From contig JAGLWP010000007.1 of assembly GCA_023133375.1 (NCBI GenBank), forward strand, positions 1 to 22,405: a stretch of 22,405 bases of DNA, in the 5' to 3' direction. The position numbers and the translations under genes were made by a program. Of the stretch, positions 1 through 7,462 are shown one piece after another. This DNA is from Candidatus Pacearchaeota archaeon (GTDB lineage Archaea; Nanobdellota; Nanobdellia; Pacearchaeales; GW2011-AR1). Numbering within the stretch: the first letter of the stretch is position 1; every line of letters begins with the position of its first letter. Under the pieces are notes generated by a model. It was not told the DNA's origin and made no database searches. It saw only the letters and a list, made by a program, of their open reading frames with translations.

Positions 1-822
1 TTCAAAAGCTTTTATCGACGGGTTTTTCAAAAAATTCCTGCAAACTTTTTGAAAGTTTCCAAAGGTTTCATCAGATAATGCAGCAGCAGCATTTCTCTGC
101 TTATAAGTTGGGTCAATCAAAATTATCGGAGATTTTAATTTTGAACTATTTATATCCATCATTATCTGATATTTATTTTTGTAATCCTTTTCAATATCTA
201 TAATTATTTTATCTTTTGATTTTATCATTGCCTGAACAAATTTCAAAAAACTTCCATAGTAATAAACTAATAATTCAAGCGCATAACCAGAAAAACCATT
301 AACATATGATTCTGCACCATAACAATCATTAGAATAACAAAAAACTTTGGCTAATCTTATTTCATCCAACATTTTTTTTGTTTTGATTCTTTTTTTGATG
401 TATTTAACATGAGAATACGACAAGTCAGTAATATTTTCAGCATCTTTTGGTTTTTCTATTTTTTTGACAGGGATTATTTCAAAGAGCATGTTCTTTGTTA
501 TTCCCACCTGAAAATAATTTCTAGAACCATGAACAGTTTTAAAATCAAATATTTTTAATGCTTTTTTTGTCAACTCTGAAATACCTTTTCCGTTTTTATA
601 TCTAACAAAAATGTCAATATCATAATCCTTTTTCCTAATCATTGTGTTCTTCGCATAACTTCCCCCAAGAAAAATATCTGGTTTTATCTTCAGTTTTTTT
701 AAATTTTTTTCAAACTTTTCTAAAAACTTTTGTAGAGAACTTTGGATTAATTCTAAATCTTCTTTAGGAGGACTAACACTTTCTAAGGCTTCTCTTAAAA
801 CAGAATTAATTTTATTTGTCAT
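1..822 (-). CDS. cca: CCA-adding enzyme (archaeal class I tRNA nucleotidyltransferase), 3' end outside window
   Basis: Adds or repairs the 3'-terminal CCA of tRNAs without a nucleic acid template. The first 274 residues are present from an ATG at 822; the gene runs off the left edge, and the family is usually about 450 residues. Residues 53-55 are the GGS of the nucleotidyltransferase fold, followed by the DID metal-binding pair at D68 and D70. Further on come GFSGYALELL and the DPTYKQRNAAAALS segment, both characteristic of the archaeal class I enzyme. It lies 39 nt downstream of the OapC gene on the same strand and may be co-transcribed with it. I translated the region by hand; the frame is open to the window edge. 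Only the C-terminal part of the tRNA-binding region cannot be checked. Confidence 0.93.
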   Translation of the reverse strand, partial: MTNKINSVLREALESVSPPKEDLELIQSSLQKFLEKFEKNLKKLKIKPDIFLGGSYAKNTMIRKKDYDIDIFVRYKNGKGISELTKKALKIFDFKTVHGSRNYFQVGITKNMLFEIIPVKKIEKPKDAENITDLSYSHVKYIKKRIKTKKMLDEIRLAKVFCYSNDCYGAESYVNGFSGYALELLVYYYGSFLKFVQAMIKSKDKIIIDIEKDYKNKYQIMMDINSSKLKSPIILIDPTYKQRNAAAALSDETFGNFQKVCRNFLKNPSIKAFE

Positions 823-861
823 AATTGTTTTAATACAATAATCCTTATAAATTTATAGAAA

Positions 862-1278
862 TCAATCCCCTTTTTCGTTAGGATTTTTTATCTCCTTCAA
901 ATCTTTTACATTTTGATTTAATGTTGAAGCCAAGTCAATTATATATTTTCCTTCTTCAAGCTTATAGATAAGAGGACGGTCTTTTCTAAACAAGTTCGCT
1001 AAATCAATCTCAAACTTTCCAGCACCAGTCACTCGCACAGATTCTATATCTAAAATTACAGGAGCATCTTCTTCAGTAATCCCCGCCATTTCTCGTATAT
1101 CTTTCTCAACAGCTTTCTTGTCTCCTTCAGGAATCTCAATAGGATTCTCTTTTATTTTTTCAACTTGTTCATCCTTGATATAAAAGAAGAAGTGATTCCC
1201 ACATTCACTACACCCCTCTAATAATTCTTTACTTCCTGCAGGAATAATTTTTTTACAATGAACGCATTGGTGTGGCAT
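862..1278 (-). CDS. oapC: OapC/ArvC family zinc-ribbon protein (DUF2072)
   Basis: 138-residue archaeal protein of the DUF2072/COG3364 type. The N-terminus carries a zinc ribbon with two Cys pairs, CVHC at residues 5-8 and CSEC at 23-26, followed by the aromatic stretch HFFFYIKDE typical of the family. The rest is acidic and charged. In haloarchaea this gene is the third member of the oapABC operon, next to a replication origin, and the same set was named arvABC after the GTPase was linked to extracellular vesicle formation. Its molecular function is unknown. Here it is separated from oapB and oapA by a 2.1 kb plus-strand cassette, which is unusual. The ATG at 1278 starts directly at the zinc ribbon, as in homologues I recall. 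Family assignment is from memory of the motif pattern. Confidence 0.85.
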   Translation of the reverse strand: MPHQCVHCKKIIPAGSKELLEGCSECGNHFFFYIKDEQVEKIKENPIEIPEGDKKAVEKDIREMAGITEEDAPVILDIESVRVTGAGKFEIDLANLFRKDRPLIYKLEEGKYIIDLASTLNQNVKDLKEIKNPNEKGD

Positions 1279-1280
1279 CT

Positions 1281-1330
1281 TTGGTCTTACTATTTTTATT
1301 TTATTGATCCGAGACCAAGGAGGTCATCGG
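1281..1330 (-). promoter_or_regulatory. Leader of oapC with two mutually exclusive hairpins
   Basis: On the minus strand, 1330 to 1309 folds as CCGAUGACC-UCCUU-GGUCUCGG, an eight-pair stem with one bulged A. The GGUCU arm of this stem can instead pair with AGACC just before the oapC start: TTGGTCT at plus 1281-1287 is the exact reverse complement of AGACCAA at 1312-1318. The second pairing would place a stem within 3 nt of the ATG. Whether transcription of oapC starts upstream of this region is unknown; only a weak AT-rich TATA candidate is visible. Structure read by eye. Confidence 0.35.
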
Positions 1331-1410
1331 CATTTTCTGATTTTACTATTTATCATACACCAATCCAAAATTAGAAGATGGCATTGGCATGATTTTAGAA
1401 AAAGCTCAGC

Positions 1411-1456
1411 ATTAATAAATTTATCTGATTTTATTAATAGAAAAATATATAAATAA
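1411..1456 (+). promoter_or_regulatory. Promoter of the RiPP-like operon with an upstream dyad
   Basis: ATATATAAATAA at about 1445-1456 is a strong archaeal TATA box. Its centre (about 1450) is 25-26 nt before the ATG at 1475, so the transcript is probably leaderless. Directly upstream, ATTAATAAA (1411-1419) and TTTATTAAT (1430-1438) form a perfect 9-bp inverted repeat with a 10-nt spacer, abutting the region where TFB would bind. It could be an operator, though such AT-rich dyads also occur by chance. Confidence 0.55.
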
Positions 1457-1474
1457 TAAATTGATGGAAAAATT

Positions 1475-1648
1475 ATGGTAAAAACATTAGAAGTTCAAAC
1501 TTCTGAATTTGTGGATTTGAAGAAATTCAGAGAAGATATAAAAAAATACAATGACTCTATTGATGATAGGAATTACAGTAATGAGACCTATATGTGCGAT
1601 TGTGATTCTTTTGGCGGTGGAGATGCCCCTTGTGATTGTAACAGATAA
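1475..1648 (+). CDS. Candidate RiPP precursor peptide, Cys-rich core
   Basis: 57-residue open frame, too short for routine gene finding. Residues 1-39 are a charged, helix-prone leader beginning MVKTLEVQTSEFVDL. Residues 40-57 form a compact core with four cysteines in two CDC motifs (C41/C43 and C53/C55) around an FGGGDAP linker, ending NR. It is preceded by a good TATA box at leaderless distance and followed at short spacing by a HExxH protein and a radical SAM/SPASM protein with a PqqD-like C-terminus. That order (short Cys-rich peptide, then maturase) is typical of radical-SAM RiPP loci, where thioether or C-C crosslinks are installed on the core. Alternatively it is a metal-binding peptide. 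No homologue is recognised; function is inferred from context. Confidence 0.75.
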   Translation: MVKTLEVQTSEFVDLKKFREDIKKYNDSIDDRNYSNETYMCDCDSFGGGDAPCDCNR

Positions 1649-1677
1649 AAATTATTTTTCTAAATAATAAAAATAGA

Positions 1678-2340
1678 ATGGCTCAAGTAATTTTTAAATT
1701 TGATAAAGAAAAAGATCTCTATAATATTTGGGAGACTTGCAATAAAGATTCATCTTGGTATGATCATAAAAAAAACATCTCTTCTGTTTTTTTAGAAATT
1801 TGCGAAGGAAAAAATTTTGAAGAATGTAAGAAAGAACTGGAAGATTACCGGAGGAAAATGCACAATTCTGGATTAATAGAGTTATTTGTTGATTGTGTTC
1901 AAAAAGCATGGAATAAAATTAATGATGAATTTTTCAAAAGGCTTGAAGAAATTACAAAAAGAAAATTCAAATTTGAAAAAGTAAATGCTTATATCACTAC
2001 TGTAATGAGATGTCCTTATGATTCTAAAGAGCCATCATTTATGTTTTCTTTTTTTAGAGATTTGTCAAGTGTTCTCAGTGTTTGCGGGCACGAATTATTT
2101 CATATTCAATTTCATAATACTTATTGGGGAGAAATTGAAGAACAAATTGGAAGAGAAAAAACTGCAGATTTAAAAGAAGCTTTAACAATACTTTTAAATT
2201 TAGAATTTAAAGATTTATGGTTTGTAGAAGACAGAGGATATGATATTCATAAGGAACTTCGTGAATTTCTTGCAATAGAATGGAAAAAAGAAAAAGATTT
2301 TGAAAAACTATTGGAGAAATGTATAAATTATTTAAAATAA
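1678..2340 (+). CDS. HExxH metalloprotease-like protein of the RiPP-like cassette
   Basis: 220 residues, no signal peptide or membrane segment. H138-E139-L-F-H142 is a zincin HExxH motif, and E167 in the following DLKEALTILLN helix is a plausible third zinc ligand (gluzincin layout). The C-terminal half resembles uncharacterised HExxH proteins of CPR bacteria and DPANN archaea that share the LKEALTxLLN and GY-x-H-x-x-LR segments; this is from memory, not a search. The N-terminal 130 residues are charged and helical. It lies 29 nt after the Cys-rich peptide and 1 nt before the radical SAM gene, so the three are probably one operon. A role in removing the leader peptide is an attractive inference but unproven. 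Confidence 0.72.
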   Translation: MAQVIFKFDKEKDLYNIWETCNKDSSWYDHKKNISSVFLEICEGKNFEECKKELEDYRRKMHNSGLIELFVDCVQKAWNKINDEFFKRLEEITKRKFKFEKVNAYITTVMRCPYDSKEPSFMFSFFRDLSSVLSVCGHELFHIQFHNTYWGEIEEQIGREKTADLKEALTILLNLEFKDLWFVEDRGYDIHKELREFLAIEWKKEKDFEKLLEKCINYLK

Positions 2341-2341
2341 A

Positions 2342-3604
2342 ATGATTCTTAAACCAATTTTTTGTAATTTTGAGATTACTGAAGGATGTACTCACAGATG
2401 TGTTCATTGTTATAATTTTTATTCAGAGAATAGATCAAATAACTTTGCTAAAAAAGAAATAGTAGACGCGCTTATAAAAAATGAATTATTTTATGTAACA
2501 ATAACTGGAGGAGAGCCATTAATGGCAAAGAATATTCTATTTAGTTCTATAGAAAAATTAAGAAAAGCAAATATAGATGTATCTCTAAATTCAAATCTTT
2601 ATCTATTAGAGAAAGAAGATGCTAAGGTTATTGAAGATTTAAAATTAAATTATGTGCTTTCATCTATCCTTAGTTCAAAAGAAGAATTGCATGATAAAAT
2701 AACACAAAGAAAAGGTTCTTTTAAAAAACTGATAAAATCTTTAGAGTTTTTAGTTAATGAAGGAGTAAATATTTCTCTAAATATGGTAGTAAGTCAGGCA
2801 AATATAAATGAAGTTTATGAAACTGGAAAGTTTATCTTTGATAATTTTGGGATAAAAAAATTCAGCGCAACTCCGGTAGTTCCTTCTACTAAAAGAGATG
2901 AAAAAACTTTGATGTTGAACAGAAAAGAATACATTCATACTTTAGATAATTTATTAAGATTAGAAAAAGATTTTGGGATAGTTGTTGATTCTTTACATCC
3001 CGCAATTCCCTGTATGTTTGAAGACGATAAACGAGAAGAATATAAAATTTTTTTTGAAAAAAGAGGTTGTGCTGCTGGTAAAGGAGCTATAACTTTCTCT
3101 CCAGAGGGCGATGTAAGAGTTTGTTCTCATGAAAGAAGAATTTATGGAAATATATTAAAGGAGTCATTAGAAAATATATTGGAAAAAATGCAAGAGTGGA
3201 TTAATGGATCTTTTATTCCAAAAGAATGTAACTCTTGCGCATATATAAAAAAATGTAATGCTGGTTGTAGAGTTTCTGCAGAGGCAATAACAGGAAATTT
3301 AAATGGATTGGACCCTTATTTTTTTAAACCGATAAAAGAAAAAATCTTTTCTCCAGAATCAAAAATAAAAATTGAAAATGTTAAGTCTGTTAATGGAAAT
3401 ATTAGATATAGAGAAGATAATGAAAAGATAATCACAGTATATGTTAATCCAAAAATAAATGCAAGATTAAATAGATTAGAATTTGAAGTATTCAAAAGAT
3501 TTGTTTCAGGAAAAAATTATAAAGAAATTTCTGAAGAAATAGAGAATAAAAATATTACAAGAAAAATCTCAAAAAATTTAATTGAAAAAGGATTATTAAT
3601 TTGA
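2342..3604 (+). CDS. Radical SAM/SPASM peptide maturase with C-terminal PqqD-like domain
   Basis: 420-residue radical SAM enzyme. C16-x3-C20-x2-C23 binds the SAM-cleaving [4Fe-4S] cluster, and GGEP at 56-59 contacts the methionyl group. A SPASM domain follows, with C243, C261 and the exact CX2CX5CX3C pattern at C296/C299/C305/C309, which would hold auxiliary clusters. The last 60-70 residues (VNPKINARLNRLEFEVF..., then EISEEIE and NLIEKGLLI) read like a PqqD/RRE winged helix, the domain that binds precursor leader peptides. SPASM plus RRE is the usual architecture of RiPP maturases making thioether or C-C crosslinks. The gene starts 1 nt after the metalloprotease gene and ends 3 nt from the convergent oapB stop. 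The RRE call is by pattern and less certain than the two cluster domains. Confidence 0.9.
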   Translation: MILKPIFCNFEITEGCTHRCVHCYNFYSENRSNNFAKKEIVDALIKNELFYVTITGGEPLMAKNILFSSIEKLRKANIDVSLNSNLYLLEKEDAKVIEDLKLNYVLSSILSSKEELHDKITQRKGSFKKLIKSLEFLVNEGVNISLNMVVSQANINEVYETGKFIFDNFGIKKFSATPVVPSTKRDEKTLMLNRKEYIHTLDNLLRLEKDFGIVVDSLHPAIPCMFEDDKREEYKIFFEKRGCAAGKGAITFSPEGDVRVCSHERRIYGNILKESLENILEKMQEWINGSFIPKECNSCAYIKKCNAGCRVSAEAITGNLNGLDPYFFKPIKEKIFSPESKIKIENVKSVNGNIRYREDNEKIITVYVNPKINARLNRLEFEVFKRFVSGKNYKEISEEIENKNITRKISKNLIEKGLLI

Positions 3605-3607
3605 TAA

Positions 3608-4024
3608 TTACTGATTCAAGAATAGTTCAATCTTTTTGGGATTTCTTTTTATCTCTTTTACAATTGTTGCAGGTCCAATTATTGTTACTGCCCCCAAATC
3701 TCCTCCTGAAAGGGCATTTGCTATACTTTTCCCTATCTTCCCAAAAAATCCCTGCTTCCCATTTCCAGAAATAACTGCAAGTTCAATTCCTTTGAAATTT
3801 TTTACATGCCCAATCATTGCCATTGTATCTCCAATAAGTCTTGTTTCTTCTTCTGGAAGCAATTTTCCTTGTAAAATTAAAATATTATTCCCAAAAATAA
3901 TCCCCAATATTTTTTTTATTCTCTCGTCGCTATTTAGTTCTCTTACCTCCGAATAAGGAAGAAACTGAATTGAAAATCCTTTTAAATTTCCAAATTTTTT
4001 GCCACCTCTTTTTTTCTTCGCCAT
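3608..4024 (-). CDS. oapB: OapB/ArvB family protein (DUF2073)
   Basis: 138-residue archaeal protein matching the DUF2073 pattern. A lysine-rich N-terminus is followed by a stretch equivalent to the family's ILxxIxxGxIxVLxxxLxPEEExxLI (ILGIIFGNNILILQGKLLPEEETRLI), and a C-terminal GAVTIIGPATIVKEIKR segment. In many archaea it is encoded between the OapA/ArvA GTPase and the OapC/ArvC zinc ribbon. Here the GTPase gene is 34 nt upstream, as expected, but the zinc-ribbon gene is 2.3 kb away beyond the plus-strand cassette. Its stop codon is 3 nt from the stop of the convergent radical SAM gene, so each gene's transcript would run into the other strand's coding region. Biochemical function unknown; the GTPase partnership is inferred from conserved order. 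Confidence 0.85.
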   Translation of the reverse strand: MAKKKRGGKKFGNLKGFSIQFLPYSEVRELNSDERIKKILGIIFGNNILILQGKLLPEEETRLIGDTMAMIGHVKNFKGIELAVISGNGKQGFFGKIGKSIANALSGGDLGAVTIIGPATIVKEIKRNPKKIELFLNQ

Positions 4025-4058
4025 CTTAACATAAAATAAACATGCTTTTTAACTTTTA

Positions 4059-4700
4059 CTAAATCTTTTTTGATAATTTAAATATTGATTCATAAAATTC
4101 CTCTAAATTTGTTCCATACTTTGCGCTGATGCCAATTGCATCATATTCAGGGAATGCCGATTCTATTTTTTTCAAATCAGCTTTTTTCAAATCAATTTTG
4201 TTTGCTACAACTAAAACAGGAATTTTTTTTGCCACAAGATTTCCAATAATTGTTATATTAACTTGATTGTAAGGATTTTCTGTTGCATCCAAAACAACTA
4301 CAACAATATCCATGTCATCAAGCCACTTTATTGACTCAATAACTCCTTGAGTTGCTTCTTTTGCCCTTTTCTTAGCAGCTTTTCTTTTTACTTTATATTT
4401 TAAAAAATCTTCATAATCTATTCTTGTTGCAATTCCTGGAGTGTCCACCATTTTAAAAACCATTTTTTTTCCTTTGTAGTCTATTTCAACTTTTTCCTTG
4501 AATTGCACTGTTCTTGTTTCATGCGGAATTTTACTTACCTTCCCAATTTCCTCTCCTGTAAAATCCTTGCAGACCCTGTTTGCCAAACTAGTCTTCCCTG
4601 CATTTGGGGGTCCGTAGAATCCTAATTTTATTTCTCCTTTACTCTTAAATATATTCGAAAAAATTCTTTTAAAAAAATTCTTTAAAATTTTTATCACCAT
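4059..4700 (-). CDS. oapA: OapA/ArvA Era-like small GTPase
   Basis: 213-residue Ras/Era-like GTPase. Walker A GPPNAGKTS is at 30-38, DTPG (G3) at 86-89, NKID (G4) at 167-170 and SAK (G5) at 192-194. Residues 1-22 form a strongly basic, amphipathic helix (KILKNFFKRIFSNIFKSK) that could lie on a membrane. Position next to oapB identifies it as OapA, called ArvA in work linking the haloarchaeal protein to extracellular vesicle formation. A TTTATAAAT box at 4722-4730, centred 26 nt before the ATG, predicts a leaderless transcript. The start is supported by that promoter spacing. The GTPase fold is certain; a vesicle role in this organism is inference from the family. Confidence 0.9.
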   Translation of the reverse strand: MVIKILKNFFKRIFSNIFKSKGEIKLGFYGPPNAGKTSLANRVCKDFTGEEIGKVSKIPHETRTVQFKEKVEIDYKGKKMVFKMVDTPGIATRIDYEDFLKYKVKRKAAKKRAKEATQGVIESIKWLDDMDIVVVVLDATENPYNQVNITIIGNLVAKKIPVLVVANKIDLKKADLKKIESAFPEYDAIGISAKYGTNLEEFYESIFKLSKKI

Positions 4701-4721
4701 ATACTAAATTTGTTCTCGTTC

Positions 4722-4730
4722 TTTATAAAT
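4722..4730 (-). promoter_or_regulatory. TATA box of oapA
   Basis: ATTTATAAA on the minus strand, centred 26 nt before the ATG at 4700. This fits a leaderless archaeal transcript. Confidence 0.6.
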
Positions 4731-4791
4731 ATTTCAGTAATAAAAACTATAAATTGTAAACTCTCTTTCTTTGTTATTTATTACTTAGATT

Positions 4792-7413
4792 TTATCTTAA
4801 CTCATTTCTTGGTTGCTGGTTTCCAGGAAATTTTCCTTGAGGGACGCTTCGTTTTATAATTTTTCTTATAGGAATTCCAGGCATCCCAGTCCTTTTGCCA
4901 GAATGCTTTCTTAATGCATACCTTAATTGTTCAGAAGTCCATCCAGCTTTTCTAAGTTGACTCTTAATTTTGTTCTCATTTAATCCTCTTTTTTTTGCAT
5001 TCCCAATCCAAGTAAAAAGATTATAAAGATTGTTCTTATTTTTGAATAAATAATCTTCATATTTTTTCTTATACCAAGCATGAAGAACAATCCAGAATAT
5101 TATTCCAATTATAATCAATAAAAGAATTATCAAAACAAAAAGAGCCCATTTCTTCAATTTCCCATAATCATCAATAGGGCTAATATCAAAGTCAACTAAT
5201 GAAAGTTTATTGACACTGGGGGACACAAAAAGAGGCAAGTCAATAAAATTAATATCTTCTGTGGTGGCAAACACAATTTTTTTTGATTCTTCTACAAGAG
5301 GAATATAAAAGTATCCCAATTTTTCATCTTCTGAATAATCCTCTGCAAATATTAACCCATCAACTTTTTTTAAAATAATGTAAGGGTCTTCTTCACATCC
5401 AGCTTTCTTTGTCACGTCCACTTTAAAAGTATTTAACAACAGCTCATCATGGTCTTCAAATGAAGAAGTTATTTCTCTATATGTAACTGTTATATCAACA
5501 TTCTTAACATTCCAACCTAAAACAGCGTTGATATATTTATTTTCTTTTGAACTCTCATAATCCCCTCCTGCAATTTCCGTTAATACATCAATATTAATAT
5601 TGGTTTTTTCTGGATAAAAGATTATTGAGTCTGCAGAAGCACTTAAGGAAATCATTTGCGGGACTCTCATCTCCAACAAATCTTTCAGGACTGCCTGATA
5701 ATCTTCTTCTGAAGATGCAGCGGCATTTGCTATTTGAGCACTATCTAAAACTGTTTTAATTGCATCAATATTCAATGTTTCTTTTAGAATTTCTTGTTCA
5801 AATCCAGAAAAATCTTTTATTTGATTCTTAATAATTCCTAAATTTATCTTATTTTTTTGCAAAAGAATTCCTGTAATTTCTGCAGCAGAACCAACAGTTA
5901 TTGTAAAAATCTTACTAGAACTCCTGTTATCCACATCTATTACTCTCACTTCAAGTTCGTGGGTTCCTATGACATTATAAGTATATGTAACTTTATTTGT
6001 GAGAGTTATTTCTGCATCCCCATTTCCAAAATCCCATTCATATAATTTAATTTGTTTATCTGAATCAACCTTAACTGTGAAAGTAGTAGGATAAGATTTA
6101 GCAGTTGTTATTGGATCTAAAAATTTAATTATTGGAACTTTTTCAACAGTTATTTTTTCTGAAAAGATTTCATAATCTTTAAAGCTCAAAGAGATTGTAT
6201 GCTCGTCATAATCACTTGGGACAGTAAAGCCACCAGCATCTATAGATAATTTTTGCATATCTGCACTTATTTTTGCAGGAGTTTCTGTTAAGTCATATAA
6301 ATTATAAGTTGTGGAGGGAGCACCATAATTAGAATAAGTAAGTTCTGCAGTAGGAATAGTTATTGTTTGGTCATCAACCATGGAAGTAATCTTTATCGGA
6401 ACAATACAACCCTCCGAAGGACAATCATTGTAATATGTTTTTTCCAGATAATCTGCAATATAAATTTCTATGTAACTTATTTCTGTTTCATTTAATGTGA
6501 AACCCCCAACAGCACCATATATACCTGGTTTTACAAATATTTCAAAATCCATTTCATATTCATCATTAAAACTTCCTACAAAACCACAAGGGGTATTAGT
6601 TTCAGAATTTATATAGTATTTGTCCTCCTCTGAGGTTTTTGCTTCTATGCATACAAAATAATTTTGTTCTTTCTCAACAATAAATCCTGTTGGCTCACAA
6701 CTTACACTTCCAGCAGAAGCGAGTATTTCACACTCCCCATACTCCTGCCCATCCATACTTTTAACACTCATTATAATAACATTTTCTGTACCACTTCCAA
6801 TTAATTTAGCCCAAATTTCAATATTTGGGGCAGGAGGAATAGTAATTCTTTGGCAGTATGGTGTTGGGATTATTTCTACTTGATTTTCAGCTGAAATATA
6901 ACATCCATATATTCCCTCCCCAAAATAAGTTGAAGCATTATGAGCTTTCCATATTTTTTCTTCATTATTTAAAACATCTATTTTTAATTGTGAAATATCA
7001 GATAGCTCAGAATCACTTTCAATGTCTAATGAAAAATCAGAGACATCAGCAATTTTATTTCCTAAAATTTTAAATCCGAACAAAGCAGATTCTCCAGCAT
7101 CAAGAGGAAATGTTTTTGTTGTGTCTTGACCAGTCGCATCATAGTTTGAAAGGCATAATAAAGTATCACAAGTATGTAAAAAATCTTCATCTGCATCTAC
7201 CAATGTTATAAGTGTTGCAGTATCTCCTTCAGAACTTTCAAAAGTAGAGTTTGCCCACTCATTAGTCAAACTTATATTTATCCACCCTTTTAATGTATCT
7301 CCTGGTCCATAACTTTGCTCAATTAAATAATTATCATCAATAGAGTAATCTGCTGAAACAACACTTACTATTAATATGGAAAATACTATTAAGAATACAA
7401 ACCCCTTTTTCAT
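4792..7413 (-). CDS. Large membrane-anchored surface protein with PKD domain
   Basis: 873 residues. An N-terminal signal peptide (KKGFVFLIVFSILIVSVVSA, then DYS) directs export. The ectodomain is mostly beta-rich with scattered Cys pairs. A PKD domain at about 430-507 is marked by YEWDFGNGD and TYTYNVIGTHELEVRVID. One transmembrane helix near the C-terminus (WALFVLIILLLIIIGIIFWI) leaves a basic cytoplasmic tail containing LRKAGWTSEQLRYALRKHSG and KRTGMPGIPI, a tail type I associate with DPANN surface proteins. Role unknown: adhesion, cell-surface structure or host contact are possible. TATA-like TTATAAATA at 7436-7444 is 26 nt before the ATG. It is transcribed alone or with the downstream NYN gene's neighbours; no clear operon. 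Confidence 0.85.
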   Translation of the reverse strand: MKKGFVFLIVFSILIVSVVSADYSIDDNYLIEQSYGPGDTLKGWINISLTNEWANSTFESSEGDTATLITLVDADEDFLHTCDTLLCLSNYDATGQDTTKTFPLDAGESALFGFKILGNKIADVSDFSLDIESDSELSDISQLKIDVLNNEEKIWKAHNASTYFGEGIYGCYISAENQVEIIPTPYCQRITIPPAPNIEIWAKLIGSGTENVIIMSVKSMDGQEYGECEILASAGSVSCEPTGFIVEKEQNYFVCIEAKTSEEDKYYINSETNTPCGFVGSFNDEYEMDFEIFVKPGIYGAVGGFTLNETEISYIEIYIADYLEKTYYNDCPSEGCIVPIKITSMVDDQTITIPTAELTYSNYGAPSTTYNLYDLTETPAKISADMQKLSIDAGGFTVPSDYDEHTISLSFKDYEIFSEKITVEKVPIIKFLDPITTAKSYPTTFTVKVDSDKQIKLYEWDFGNGDAEITLTNKVTYTYNVIGTHELEVRVIDVDNRSSSKIFTITVGSAAEITGILLQKNKINLGIIKNQIKDFSGFEQEILKETLNIDAIKTVLDSAQIANAAASSEEDYQAVLKDLLEMRVPQMISLSASADSIIFYPEKTNINIDVLTEIAGGDYESSKENKYINAVLGWNVKNVDITVTYREITSSFEDHDELLLNTFKVDVTKKAGCEEDPYIILKKVDGLIFAEDYSEDEKLGYFYIPLVEESKKIVFATTEDINFIDLPLFVSPSVNKLSLVDFDISPIDDYGKLKKWALFVLIILLLIIIGIIFWIVLHAWYKKKYEDYLFKNKNNLYNLFTWIGNAKKRGLNENKIKSQLRKAGWTSEQLRYALRKHSGKRTGMPGIPIRKIIKRSVPQGKFPGNQQPRNELR

Positions 7414-7435
7414 ATTTTATAAACAAAAAACAAAC

Positions 7436-7444
7436 TTATAAATA
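7436..7444 (-). promoter_or_regulatory. TATA box of the PKD surface protein gene
   Basis: Minus-strand TATTTATAA, centred about 26 nt before the ATG at 7413. Predicts a leaderless mRNA. Confidence 0.55.
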
Positions 7445-7462
7445 TTTCTTAATCAAGAATTT

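Noticed and set aside
3636..3956. Plus-strand 106-residue frame opposite oapB
   Set aside because: Antisense to a conserved archaeal gene with clear family motifs; hydrophobic composition is the usual mirror of Lys/Glu-rich coding.
862..4700. Replication origin next to the oapABC genes, as in haloarchaea
   Set aside because: No origin recognition box repeats, Cdc6/Orc gene or AT-rich unwinding element with repeats was seen between these genes.
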